From the NCBI RefSeq assembly GCF_028769735.1, contig NC_088172.1, forward strand, positions 60,667,075 to 60,731,074: 64,000 nt of DNA, given 5' to 3'. Below the pieces are notes generated by a model that searched no databases, was not told where the DNA came from, and saw only the letters and a program-made list of their open reading frames with translations. The first letter of the stretch is position 1. Every line of letters starts with the position of its first letter. Origin of the DNA: Zonotrichia leucophrys gambelii. Lineage: Eukaryota > Chordata > Aves > Passeriformes > Passerellidae. The translations under genes and the position numbers were made by a program. Below, piece by piece: positions 14,401-25,569 of the stretch.

Positions 14401-15726
14401 ATTTTCGAAAGCCCTACAGAAATGTTCCTTTTTAGTACTCCTGCAAAACCAGCATGGTGATTATCTTACTTTCCCTAAACTGACAACGTTAACCTGCAAC
14501 TGGCCATGACTTAGGTGCAAAACTTTTCACGATCCATGCAAAAGTACAATTAATAATTTAACATTGTAGATTCAAGTTGCTTACCAATGAGTCCACAAAG
14601 ACTTGAATTTTGGTACTCTCAGGTCAGGACCAGTAGCATTACCAGTTGAAAAACCAAGGGAAAGGCCATGAAATGTTATTTTTACAGTAGTAAAAAATAA
14701 ATATATAATGGAAAATACCTGCTCAGGCTAAAAAGAAACAACTGCATGTCCAAACACATGGTCAATTTAAAAAAATTAAAAATAATAAAAAAAGAGTAAT
14801 TCAAAGGACCAGTCTGGAAATCCAGTGTTTCAGTATGCTCAGCATTAAGATTCAGAAACCCTCTCCTTAATGACATTGCAACACCGAATGCCAACTGGAA
14901 TTGGAAAGCAGAATCAGTGTCATACGAGTGACACAGCCACAAAAGACTGCAGCCCAAGTGTCCTCAGGATTCCACTATTCTTGTTGAAAAAATTAATATA
15001 TAACGCAAATAAATTATTTTTAAAGGAACCTTTGCTCTCCTTACCTTCTATAAAAACACTACAACAGCAAAATTTAAGAGAAGCAGAAGCAAGACTGTAC
15101 AGCTGTTGCAAAAGGGATGCATTATTCCTAGAAACAAACCAATCCACCAAGCAACAACATATCAAACGAAAAAAGTTGATCATATCTGACACAGAAAAGG
15201 ATACTGATCACCTCCATGACTCACTGTACCATGGAAAGTTTCCAGCAGATGTAACGAGGATAAGAGCTCTGCATGCCAATACTAGCAGGTTGCTAGGTAT
15301 TAGATATTTAGCAACATTAAAAAGCAATCAGTACATTAAAATTGTTTCAATTCCAATATTTTCTTCTTGGAAACAACATACCTGATCATAATTATATTTG
15401 AAATTCCATTTTCTTAGCTTGCAAATATGACAACAAGTTAAAATTGTGTAAATATACCAAAACTGTAGGAAGGAAATTAGCTGAGATGAGCTTTTCTATG
15501 TCCCATTTTATTTCAGGTTAACTTGAGATAATTTTTGTTTTTTCTCCTTATTGCTGCTGTTAGCCTACAAGAGTCACATAAACATCATTCTTCCATTTCA
15601 GGCATTTAGAAGTTTGATTTTACCATAACCATAATTCAAGAGCTGATCCTGGCAGATAATAGCAGCAGCAGATTTCAGTGCCCTGAAAAGCTTCATCATG
15701 TAAAGCTTCAGCCTACTGCTGTATTT

Positions 15727-15736
15727 ATAAACCTTT
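15727..15736. repeat. left flanking direct repeat of solo LTR
   Basis: The ten bases ATAAACCTTT lie immediately left of the LTR terminus TGTTGACCC and are repeated immediately right of it at 16663-16672. This is the expected form of a target-site duplication, although ten bases is longer than the usual 4-6 for retroviral integration. If the LTR really ends a few bases later, the duplication shrinks to CCTTT and the ATAAA match is coincidental. Confidence 0.75.
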
Positions 15737-16662
15737 TGTTGACCCTGGCTGGACTCCAGATGTCCAAAAAGCTGCTCTATCACTCCCCTCCTAAACTGAA
15801 CAGGGCAAAGAAAATACAGCAAAAGACTCGAGGGTTAAGATAAGGGCAGGGAGAGGTCACTCACTGACTGGCATCATGGGCAAAACAAAGTCCACTTTGG
15901 TAGTAATTTGTAAAATATTCCCTGTCAGAATTGGAGTAGAATCATGAAGATTAAACCCAAATCTTAAAAACACTTTTCTCCCTTGATTAGGGGAAACTCA
16001 AGAGTTTGTCACACATTACCTGTAATGCACCTTCCTCCTCAGGGGGAAGAACTGCTCACACTCTTACCCTGTTCCAGCATGGGCTCCCTCTCACAGAAGA
16101 CAGTCCTTTACCAACTTCTACAAGCTGAGTCTGTCTCACAGACTGCCCTTCTTCATCAACTGCTCCAGCTGTCCCCTGCAAGGTCACAAGCAAACCTGAT
16201 CCAGGCTTTTGTGACAGAAAACCTGCTCCAGCACGGGCCCACAGATGCTGCCAGAAGCCTGCTCTAGCGCGAGCTGCACAGAGTCACAATCTCCTGTGAG
16301 CATCCACCACAGGCCTCCTGCATGGGCTGCAGGTGGATATCTGCTCCATCATGGATCTCCAGGAGCTGCAGGGGGCAGCTGCTTCACCATGAGCTGCTGG
16401 GGAATCTCTGCCTTCCCCCTCCTTCTTCACCAAGCCTGGATCTGCAGGGTTGCTGCCCTGCACAGTAACATTTTCAGTTCTTGAATATGTTCTCCCAGAG
16501 GTGCCACCACCGTCACTGATGGGCTCAGCCTTGGCCAGCAGTGGGACTACCTTTGAGCTGCCTGACACTGGCTTCATCTGACATAGGAGAAATTTCTAGC
16601 AGCTTCATAAAGAGCCCGCCCCTGCATCCCCCCTGCCACCAAAATGCAGCCATATTAACCCA
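15737..16662 (-). mobile_element. solo LTR of avian ERVL-like endogenous retrovirus
   Basis: On the minus strand this follows, over its full length, a common avian LTR that I associate with ERVL-type elements. In minus-strand order it has a TTGGGTTAATATGGC-like start near 16660, then GCAGGGGGGATGCAGGGGCGG, GCTGCTAGAA, TGGCCAAGGCTGAGCCCATC, and CTGCAG-rich tandem segments containing AGCAGG and CTGGAG. The 3' part carries TTTTGCCCATGATG, AGTGAGTGACCTCTCCCTGC and GCCAGGGTCAAC. Termini are TG and CA. No gag, pol or env sequence lies beside it, so it is a solo LTR left by recombination between two LTRs. At about 926 bp it is near full length. The family name is from memory; the repeat identity itself is well supported. 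Confidence 0.85.
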
Positions 16663-16672
16663 ATAAACCTTT
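16663..16672. repeat. right flanking direct repeat of solo LTR
   Basis: ATAAACCTTT is identical to 15727-15736 and directly follows the LTR terminus CCCA. It continues into a T run, so the duplication could be read as 11 bases if one LTR terminal base is shared. Confidence 0.75.
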
Positions 16673-19600
16673 TTTTCATCTTGCTTGCCTTTTTTTTGCC
16701 TCTTTAGCATTCCCTTTGGCAAACAAACACAGCTTTCATTGAGCTGAGTGAGAAAGAAAATTACTGACTCAGTAGTGAGCAGTATAAACACCGTCTGCTG
16801 CTTCTGAAAAGTACAGTTCATCTTCACCTTCCATATACTTGCTTTCACAAAACAACTGATTTTGTTTGAATGGAGATATGGAACAGGAGGAAAACCAACA
16901 GTCACTCATATTTTTATTTGAAAGTCTCAGTACACTTTATGTTTTTCCAGTGAAAGCTGCATGTAGGGCTGAAAAGGAAAAACCTGACAATCCAAGGCAC
17001 ATACCTATGACTGTCCATCAACAGGAAAGTCAGACACTGCCTTCAGACTTGCTGACACTTCCCCATATCACACTGCAAATGAACACCAGGAAAAGGGAGA
17101 ACCAGTACCAATGTGCCTAACACATCATCACCAGTAGCTGTTGAACTGAAGTTTCCAGAAATGGGAGCTACAAATTATTCTCATTGCTTTTCTATTTATA
17201 TGAGTTCCCTTGGCATTCTATAGCAGAATTTTTAACAACTATTTTCTACAGCACAATCATTTACCCCTTGAGTTGTAGAACTACAAGTTTCTCTTTGACA
17301 CATATTTGCTCTAATGTAGACCTTTCACCAGTGTTTGCTCTAAAGTCATTCTTTGACAGCTTTTTTAATACTGTATCCAGACACTAGTGATCAATTTCTT
17401 GCCTCTTCCAGAGAAAATCTGCCTTTTGTTTTAAGGCTGACTTTCATCTCTTTCCACAGAAAATACAAGGCAGTTTTATACAAAACAATGATCAGAAAAA
17501 TAATACAAAGACATTTGAAATCCAGAAGTCTCCGCTGCCAGCCTCCAAACTAGATTTAAGTTTTCTTGAATTTACCTCAGCAGCTCCAAGCCTAAGACAG
17601 GACTCCACCCCTTTTTATCCATCTCTTCTTGAGAGACGTGGCTAAACTGACTTTCCCCAGATGCTGAGCTACTAGATGCTTTCTGCAGGAGATATTTTAG
17701 AACAATATTCACATGAATAAATTGCCTAGGGATCACTTGTCTTCCAAGAATCCTGGAAGTAAGACACCCAGAATGTCTTCACTGCTGTCTTTTGTAATGC
17801 TCTTTTAACCTTTATTTCAGAATTTTCTTTAAGATTTCCTAATTAACAAAGCCACACATGTATGCTAATGAAAGGAAAAACCAAGAAATACAACTTGAAC
17901 AACTTGTATTTAAAATTTGGCTTGAAAATGCTAACTTTGACACTACTGGAGAGGGCTCTGAAGGGTTCTCCGAGAAGAGGTGTTCTGACAAGAGAAAGTT
18001 GCAGAGGTGTGGCCTTGCATGCTGTTGCATTTTCAGTATTTATTTCCTCCTGGTTATTGTCTGCAAAGCAAACAGTCTGGTCAGGGTAACCACAGATGGT
18101 CTGCTGGTTGGTGGGGGCACTGCTAGTAAGGAGAAATACTTTGATAATACACAGAAGAAGCAGCCTTGGTAGCAAAGCACCATTATGAACCCACCCACTT
18201 TGTGATGTGAAAGAAGAATCCACAAAACAACCCTTACTCCCCAGAAAATCACCATGTCCTTTCCAGGATGTCTACCACATGAACATTCTCCCTCAGCACC
18301 CAGGGTCACATTATTCCATATTTTCTGGGTCTTTCACTGTTCCTCTTTCTTTTATCAGTCCTGTGTGCATGCAAGAGTCACAGGCTCCCAGTCACAGACA
18401 CCCTTCAGACTCCCCTCTTACAAGCACTGCCCCTCCTTTGACTACGCTCTTCATTTCCTTAATTTCTGGTTTTATCATTCTTACCCTTCACCTGTCCTTA
18501 TACCTTCTTCTCACACAACCTTTTTGCAATGCAGTCAGCATCCTTGGAAGCATAGCTCCCCCTAAAGATTTACAAGCTTTCACTGCCTCAAAATCTATCA
18601 CAGGTAATAACATCAATCATAGACTTTCAGTGCTAGACCTTGCCCTTTTTTACCAGTGTTCCTCAGGTATTTCTCACTTCCACACCCCTTATGCCTCCTG
18701 ATTTTTGTGTGTGCATATAATGTGTAACCTCCCTTGTGTGCCTGTTATCAAGAGAGATGACAAGGTAAAATGCAAATAGCAATCCACTCTGATGAAAAAG
18801 ATGCTTCCGCTGGTGAAAGAGCAAAGATAAACTACCATCTAATTCTGACTTTATAAATTTGGATTATTTGCTGTCCAGCTAATCCTGAAACCTACTTAGG
18901 GTTCTCCTGCACATGCATTGTCAGGGCTGAAGAACAACCATACTTTGAGAGAAGATGCAGTAATTTATGTCAAATCACTTATCAGACATAAAAATCTCTG
19001 GAGTATTCCAGAGTGTGATGCATTTTTTTCTCTGAGGAGACACAGTGTGCTGTAATATACTTTGTTCAAAACAACTATGCAGCTTTGTACATCAATTGGA
19101 GGTGATTAAAAAGAAGAGAACGCTGAAAATTTTCAAGTTCTGTTCTTCCATGACAGTTTTGAGTATTTGCATTACTCCCCTTCTTTTTAAAAAGAAAGTT
19201 CCTTAATCCTTCCAATAGTTCTTACAATTGTGCTTATTACATATTGAGATTGAATTCTCTTACCAATTGTCTGCAGTGAAGTTCAAAAGGATTTGTTGCT
19301 ATAGCAATACTTCGTGTTGATTCAGAAATTAATGATAAAATGTGGCAATTAGCACTATTAATTTTTACTAGAGAAACACGGGGAAGTGCTAAAAGGCTTC
19401 TGGCCCCCAAAAGAAAAAAAAACAAAAACACAGTAAGATTTTGCATAGGTGACCATTATAGAGCTTGCAGCTACAAAAGCAAGCATAATGGATATTTCAT
19501 GCTTCAGTACAAGCAGCATGCATATTGCTGCCTTAATAGCTCAAGACAGACTCAGCCTCTGCTGTGTTTCAGGAATTCCCAGAAGACCACAGGGATGTGT

Positions 19601-22600
19601 CTCCTTTCAGTCATAACGGAACCCTGTGGGACAAGCTCCTCTACAATAGTATCAGGAAGGGAAATTGAATACTTTTCTCTGCAGATTTGACACTGTTCTT
19701 TTAGCATTTTGCAGGGACCTTCCTTTGGCATTTTTAGTGAATGAAAGTATGTTGCTCCAAGATAATGACCTGCTTATTCTCATCCTTGATTAACAGCCAT
19801 GAAGCAGACAAGTGTTTTCCAGGTCATACGAAACCAAAAGAGGTAATTAATTTTCAACACCAAGACTGCTTATCTCTAATTATCTCACCAAATTACTTGG
19901 CTTTGTGGTAGCCCAGGACCTTCTGCACGGTATTTAAGGTTTTAGGTTTTTTTAAAGGCTTGGCTTGTTATTTCAATCCTATAAAGGATATAGTGTGGCT
20001 GTGCGTGACTGTAGTACGAGGCAGAAGAAAATGGAACGCTTCACTTCTTCAGTATGTATTTAGTGAGATTTTTCTTAATGTATGATTTGACAGCCTTAAT
20101 AATGTATTTCCCGCTATTAGAATCCCACATAATTACTAAACTCAAATTTCCTTATTTCATAATGAAATAATGGAGGCTTTTTATAAATCCTTGTGGATGA
20201 TAGATAGCATTTTCCTCCTTCAAAACTGTCAGGTTTATTTCCTTTAGGTGCTACAGCTGATACCTCATATCTTCATGCAGTAATGTCGGGAGGCTTTCTT
20301 AAAACCCATTAATCCCAGATGCTGGGAGGGTCTTCTCCTGCTTATGAGAAGGACAGACAAGAATAATGAGCCTGCAGGACAATGTATGTTGTCTCGACTT
20401 TATCCATTTCACCTGAAAAGTTGTCCCTCCATACTTCACATGAAGCCTTAAAAGGTCCTCAGCATCTGGCTCCAGTACACCTAATGCTGTCAAATAAGGT
20501 AGTAATGGACAAAATGTTACACACAAACACAGCTAGATATTTGTACAATATTGGTTACTCAGCAGGTAACCAATATTGTACAAAGCCCCTTGGCCAACCC
20601 CTGGCACCAAGATTAGATTCTTTTCTTTAAGAGAATGTACATACAGAGACATGTCCTAGTAGCTTCAAACATATTTTTAAATCTCTTCCTTCCAAATTTT
20701 TCAGTCATCTATGAATTTATCTGTAAGAGGTAAACTTTTGACTCTTTTTAGTACAAAGCTTTGTAAGCCATAATTAATCTTCTTCCCACAGGAATGAAGG
20801 AGGAAAGAATATCATCCAAATAAGGTGAGAGGCTAACCTTACACACCATCATTGCACAGCCTTCCTATCCAGAGAGGAAAAGGAAAAATAGAGAAATATG
20901 TATCATCATAGAGCAAAAGTCCATCAACTTGTTGAATGTAACTCAACAATCTTGGAAGCCCCCAGTCACATTCCCTACCCCGACAAGAACTCTCCAAAAA
21001 CTAGCAGGGCAGCCACAATCATCTGGAGACCAAGACTAGGCCTAATGCCCACGACAGAGAATAGACAATTTATCAGATGTTTGGTGTGCATAGAATTCCG
21101 ATACTGTGGCTAAAATGCTGTATTGCACTGGGCTAAATGAACAAAACTTTGAATTTGCTTGCAGGAAATTGTTTTAAATTAAAAAGGTTTTGTTTACTCC
21201 ATCTTAACCAAGAAAGCATAGAAAACAGAGAAGGAAAGGTAATGGCATTGACAAATATCTGTATTTTCAAATAATACCCAGGAAAACATTTTCTGATAAT
21301 CCATACTGAAGGTGTACTATTAATTATTTCTCTGTAACTATCTCCATCAGGATTAAATTAGACAAGTATGAAACTACCTCCATCTTTCATTGCAGCAACC
21401 AACTCTTTATCATCTGTAATATAACTGGCCTCTTTTTTTTTCCAAAGATTTTCCAACCACAGAAAAGACTCTGCCTTCAGTTTGCAAACATTTTATAAAG
21501 AAACTCACTTAAGCCTTCCCTCCTTTACACAACAGATGCCTCCAGCATGAAACTTACTACATACTTAGAATATGCGAGGGGATTAATCGCTTATCGTCAC
21601 CTATTTTACAGTCAGTAATTTCAAGATTTTACATTCCCAAGAGTGGATTCTGTCTTTGCCTTCACTGAATCTCCTAGCCAGAAGTACATGGACAAGGTTG
21701 CATTCTGCTGGCACTCAACCAAGGCACAAGAAATAGAAAATATTGCAGCCTTATCCTCTCTTAAAACAAAAATAAGACATAAATAACTCCTTAGCATGAA
21801 GTCTTAATCTAATCATGGCATACGAAGCTTATAGTAAATTTATTTGTGTTTTGCACTCCACACCATCAGGAACATAGCCTGGTATATGCTGCAACACTGT
21901 GGGGTGGACTGAGAGGCATAATTTTTGCTTGTGATGGACACTCTTCCCAGCACCTCTCACAGTTTTACATGTACAGCAACCATGCAGCCCAGCAGAACTG
22001 ATATTCTTCAATAGAAAAAGACACAGAAAGTCACAAAGAAAGTAGCAACATTGTTGAATGGATATGTGAAACAGACAACTTTTGGTGTTACCAGGCTCTT
22101 TCTTTTTATTTCAAGCTTAGAGATACATTCAAACATCTGTCACCTATTCACAAACTATGGTACTTAAATACCAATAAGGATACTGAGATGTCATTGCATA
22201 TCATCCCCCACATAATCCTATAGATACTGCTCCTTATTTTAAAAATTAATTCTATATCTTCATTAAATAAGAATCTCCCATTACAGCAAATGATACCATT
22301 AGTATTAGCAAACCCTGCAATCATATTTCATACTAAAGTAAGCAGCCATGGGTTGACATGCACTGAGCAGAGCTTTCATTGCCTTCAGATATTGCAGAGA
22401 TACTCTGCCTCCTCCTCGGAACACTATCTCCTCTTAATGGCAAACAAGACGTAATAGGATAATGAACAATATTAATTAAGGTCATCCAGATCACTTCAAA
22501 TGTTTTCCTGGTGTCAAGCACCTTTTGCACCCCTTCCTTTTTGAGTCATATAACACTGCGTAAGCACAGTAATTGCTGGCACAAAGTACACAATTAGGCT

Positions 22601-24289
22601 GTCTGCTACAATGAAGACTGAGGGAGAATGGAAGATATGAACATAAGAACCATAACACTGTAGTATTCATGGGGAAGAAATTTCCACATTAGTCATCACA
22701 AGATTTTCTTCAGCATTTCACGATTTGACCCTGAAAACATTCACGGCATTAAGACTAAAACTCAAATACTAGTTCAATTAAGGAAGGTTGGACAGTTTTA
22801 GAGCAGCTACTATAGGTTTAGAATGAAGAGCGCAGTAAGTGTGACAATTTTTTAGACCAGCTTACAAATTAACCAACACACTTTACTCCTTAACACTAAT
22901 ACTTAGAACTGTAATTTAAGGCACCATTGAGCACTGTGTTTATGATGTTTCATATGGTCATGGTTGGTTTTCACTGTGAAAACCTACCACTGAGATTGCT
23001 GCTCTAAAATTACTTTAATAAGCTGTTGGATGCAGACTATATTGCCATAAGTAAGATTTTTTTTTTCCAATAACAGAAAGAAAAATTCACTGCACTTGAC
23101 AATATACAGATGTATGATATAACATATGCAATCAGCTCCCTCCAGAAAGTTACTATTCATCTCCTCAAAAATGAGAGGAATTTACACCTCACAACAGTTT
23201 CTGTAATAAATAATGTTAGGTTCTATTTCTTTTGAAATAAACGTGAAAATGTACAAAACTGAATTTCTGGTTTTGTTGGCATAGTGTATCCGGTAGAAGA
23301 TGAAAACTTGCAACATGTTTTCCTATAGGTGCCAGTAAGTCAGACGAATTTCATACTGGATTATCCCTGGAGCATTTCATCTCTTTGTTACTAAAATCCA
23401 GAAAAACTGCTACATCCAACACAGTCCAAGAGAATTGTTTTCAGTTTTTCAGCTCAAGTCAACAGATTCTTGTTCCCTGTTAACGTGCACATGACACTGA
23501 AATAAAAACACTTTGAATGAGATTCAGCACTGGTCTTCATATTGCTCTACAGGACAATAATGTTCAAATAAAAGCTTCTGGTAATAACAGAGCTATTTAA
23601 AAACAAACAACCCAATGTATCTGTTTTTTAAAAAAAAGAGAACACAAAACACACAACATCAGAAAACCCTACGATACTTCTTCCATGCTGTGGAAAATTG
23701 CTACTGTATGACCAACGTGCTTGCTTCCAAGCTGAGGCACGTTTCCGAAAGTCATCAAACCAGGCTTCCATTCCAGAAAAAGCAGCATTCCCTACTGCAG
23801 TCCTGGTCCAACACAAGTAAGCAAACCAAACACTGCCAGATTAAAACAAGGCAGACAAAATCAAATCAATATATCATTCACTAACTTTGAGGTATATAGG
23901 CAGGTAGACAAACAAACAAAAGGTAGAAATAATTCAGTCAATGTAGGATGCAAACACTGGAAAATATATCTCTTGGACAAAAACATCCCCAGGAGAAATC
24001 CCAGATTTTCCTTGCTGTTTTTAAAGTTTCTCGACCTGTGTCAGCAATATTGAAGTTATAGTACTTCTGTCTGTGACTACTTCTATATATGGTCAGCACA
24101 GATATTAGCTGGGATTTGCGTTTTTCCAAAGTAATCCCAGACAATCAGGAGGCACTTAATCAGTATGAAAACCCACACAAGCCGATCCATAGCCCCGCAC
24201 ACGAGTACATTTGGGTTTCTCTGCCCCGAGACTTCCACAGCGAAGGGAATATGGCTAGTTCTGGTTTTAAGTAAACACTTGGGCTCTGC
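16673..24289. other. non-genic stretch left of the CpG island
   Basis: No recognisable exon or mobile element. A pyrimidine-rich stretch at about 18250-18700 stays open for 164 codons on the plus strand and overlaps a second open frame, but composition explains this. The perfect hairpin at 20540-20584 and the palindromic homeodomain-type motif GATTAATC at 21581-21588 are the main structures. If the island promoter fires on the minus strand, this is its first intron. Confidence 0.5.
20540..20584. repeat. perfect 19-bp hairpin, 7-base loop
   Basis: The left arm TTTGTACAATATTGGTTAC (20540-20558) pairs exactly with 20566-20584 around loop TCAGCAG. There are no mismatches or bulges. It is too short and too perfect for a typical animal pre-miRNA, but it is the most miRNA-like of the hairpins in loop size. 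It could equally come from a local replication template switch. Confidence 0.9.
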
Positions 24290-25222
24290 TTTAGGCACTC
24301 CTGAGGGTGCGCTGGCAGCGCACACCCTGCCCAGCGCTGCCTCCCCAAACTCCAGCCGCACACCAGCCCGCGCTCCGGCGCGCAGTCCCGAGGAGCCCCG
24401 TTCGCTCCCGAGCGGAGCGGGCGCCGCACACCGCGGGGAGATCAGCCACCTGCCCGGGCAGGCCGAGCTCCGCTGCGCACCCCCGGCTGCCCCAGCGGGA
24501 CCGGCCCGACCCCCGGCGGCACGTCGAGCCCGGCTCCGGGCGAGCCGCCACAGGACGGCATTCCGCGCCGTGCAGCCGCGATCCCGACCCCGCCGAGCCG
24601 GGGCGCACGGCGGGCGGGCGGCACCGCTCGAGGGGCGCAGCAGCCCCGGGAGCGGCGGCTCCGCCGTGTCCCCCCGGGAGAGGAGCAGCCCCGCCGCGGT
24701 ACGCGGAGCCCTCCGGCGGCAGCCGCCGCTGCCACAGCCACAGCCCCTCGCCCCGGCTGGACGGAGGGTTCCGTGTTTCCTCAGCCGCTTCGAAGCGGGG
24801 ACCGCCCGCACAACTTTCCCCGCGGCGAGCCCGGCTGCGCTGCCGGCCCGGGCTGCGCCGCACGCCGCTCCCCGCCGCTGACACCCGCGCACGCTGGGGA
24901 GGGCAAACACACAAAAAGCTCCTGAGACCCACCCGAACCGGCATTTCTCCTCCGTCCTACCTGCCCGGCTCCCGGAGACCCCACACCGCCCGCTCCGCGC
25001 CGAGCGCTCCGTGCGACGCCCAGGTGGCGTTAGGAGCGCGCTTCCCACGGGCGGCGCGCCCCCGGCGGCCGGAACATCCCCGCCGGGAGGAGGGCGCTCC
25101 GCAGCCGCCCGCGCCGCGGACACCGCCGACACCGCCGCACCTGTGCTGGGCGGGCAGCGGCGCCGCCCCGTCAGTGCCGGCCCGAGCGGGGGCGGGGGCG
25201 CGCCGGGACCGCTCGCCCCGCG

Positions 25223-25240
25223 CCCGCCGCCGCCGCCGCC
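25223..25240. repeat. CCG trinucleotide repeat in promoter
   Basis: About five to six CCG units lie within the CpG island, near runs of G5 (25185-25205) and a C9 tract (25271-25279). Such repeats are common in vertebrate 5' untranslated regions and can vary in length. The C and G runs could form quadruplex structures. Confidence 0.85.
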
Positions 25241-25301
25241 CTCCCCAGGCAGCCGCCGCCGCACGAGGGACCCCCCCCCATCGCCGCCGCTCCGTGCGCT
25301 C

Positions 25302-25306
25302 ATTGG
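25302..25306 (-). promoter_or_regulatory. CCAAT box (NF-Y type)
   Basis: ATTGG on the plus strand reads as GGCCAATGAG on the minus strand, a good match to an NF-Y site. NF-Y sites work in either orientation. It lies 10-20 bases from the CRE-like palindrome, a common core-promoter pairing. Confidence 0.65.
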
Positions 25307-25314
25307 CCCGGCTG

Positions 25315-25328
25315 CCGTGACCTCACGG
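25315..25328. promoter_or_regulatory. CRE-like palindrome
   Basis: CCGTGACCTCACGG is a 14-base near-palindrome: CCGTGA mirrors TCACGG. Its centre, TGACCTCA, differs from the consensus CRE TGACGTCA by one base. It could bind CREB/ATF or, less likely, a nuclear receptor through TGACCT. It sits between the CCAAT box and the GC boxes. Confidence 0.55.
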
Positions 25329-25330
25329 CG

Positions 25331-25346
25331 CCCGCCCCGCCCCGCC
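25331..25346. promoter_or_regulatory. tandem GC boxes (Sp/KLF type)
   Basis: Overlapping CCGCCCC units lie directly beside the CRE-like palindrome. They match the complement of the GGGGCGG Sp1 core and complete a CCAAT-CRE-GC box promoter core. Confidence 0.6.
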
Positions 25347-25511
25347 GCCGACCCCGGCCCGGGGCAGCACAGCCGGGCGCGGCGGCACCGCCGGGTGCGA
25401 GGCCGGGCGGCCCGACGGCCGCTCCTAGCTGCCGGGACACTGCGGAGAGCCGGCGGGCGGGGACGGGAGAGAGCGAGTGTGCCCGCGGCCCCCGCCCCGG
25501 GGTGCGCGGAG

Positions 25512-25518
25512 TTAAAAG
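25512..25518 (+). promoter_or_regulatory. possible TATA-like motif, rightward
   Basis: TTAAAAG lies in an otherwise GC-rich context near the right edge of the island. If used, transcription would start near 25540-25550 and run right. The sequence after it has an ATG at 25590 followed by only 26 codons, so any exon here would be mostly untranslated. Confidence 0.3.
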
Positions 25519-25569
25519 CGCGGGGCTGCCAAAGCCGTCCTTCGCCCTTGCCAGCAACCTGCGAAGTAG

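Larger units (their letters stand above)
2316..15736. other. long non-genic AT-rich stretch
   Basis: No coding exon, RNA gene or complete mobile element is recognisable. Present are a T-rich tract (about 2750-2830), a TA-rich microsatellite (about 2905-2985), a poly-T run near 3880-3895, a purine-rich tract (about 14300-14345) and the hairpins at 4227 and 5415. A 171-codon open frame at 14870-15385 has no recognisable domain and sits in low-complexity AT-rich DNA; I treat it as chance. This is probably intergenic or intronic. Confidence 0.55.
24290..25560. promoter_or_regulatory. CpG island promoter, gene unidentified
   Basis: About 1.27 kb of very GC-rich, CpG-dense DNA stands abruptly in CpG-poor AT-rich surroundings, which is characteristic of a vertebrate promoter. 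Inside are an inverted CCAAT box, a CRE-like palindrome, GC boxes, a CCG repeat and a TATA-like motif, mapped separately. Most of the island lies left of the CCAAT/CRE core, consistent with a minus-strand first exon and intron. Good minus-strand splice donors are present (CAG/GTAGGA ending an exon at 24961; CAG/GTGGCT ending one at 24450). The TATA-like motif faces right, so divergent transcription is possible. Long open frames on both strands here follow from GC richness and match nothing I know. Confidence 0.85.

Noticed and set aside
14870..15385. 171-codon open frame
   Set aside because: It is long for AT-rich DNA but has no recognisable domain, and no splice or promoter context supports it. 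Homology search or ribosome profiling would be needed to revive it.
16284..16577. 97-codon minus-strand frame
   Set aside because: It lies wholly inside the solo LTR, whose U3 sequence is often open by chance.
18207..18701. 164-codon open frame in a pyrimidine-rich stretch
   Set aside because: A second long frame overlaps on the same strand, and skewed base composition explains the lack of stops. The protein is Ser/Pro/Leu-rich without a family signature.
24083..25303. 406-codon minus-strand open frame across the CpG island
   Set aside because: Stops are rare at this GC content, the protein is a Gly/Ala/Arg/Pro mixture with no domain, and comparable long frames exist on the plus strand of the same DNA. 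The end, starting MDRLVWVF, resembles nothing I know.
24307..25320. 337-codon plus-strand open frame across the CpG island
   Set aside because: It has the same composition effect as the minus-strand frame, runs antisense to it, and contains no recognisable domain.
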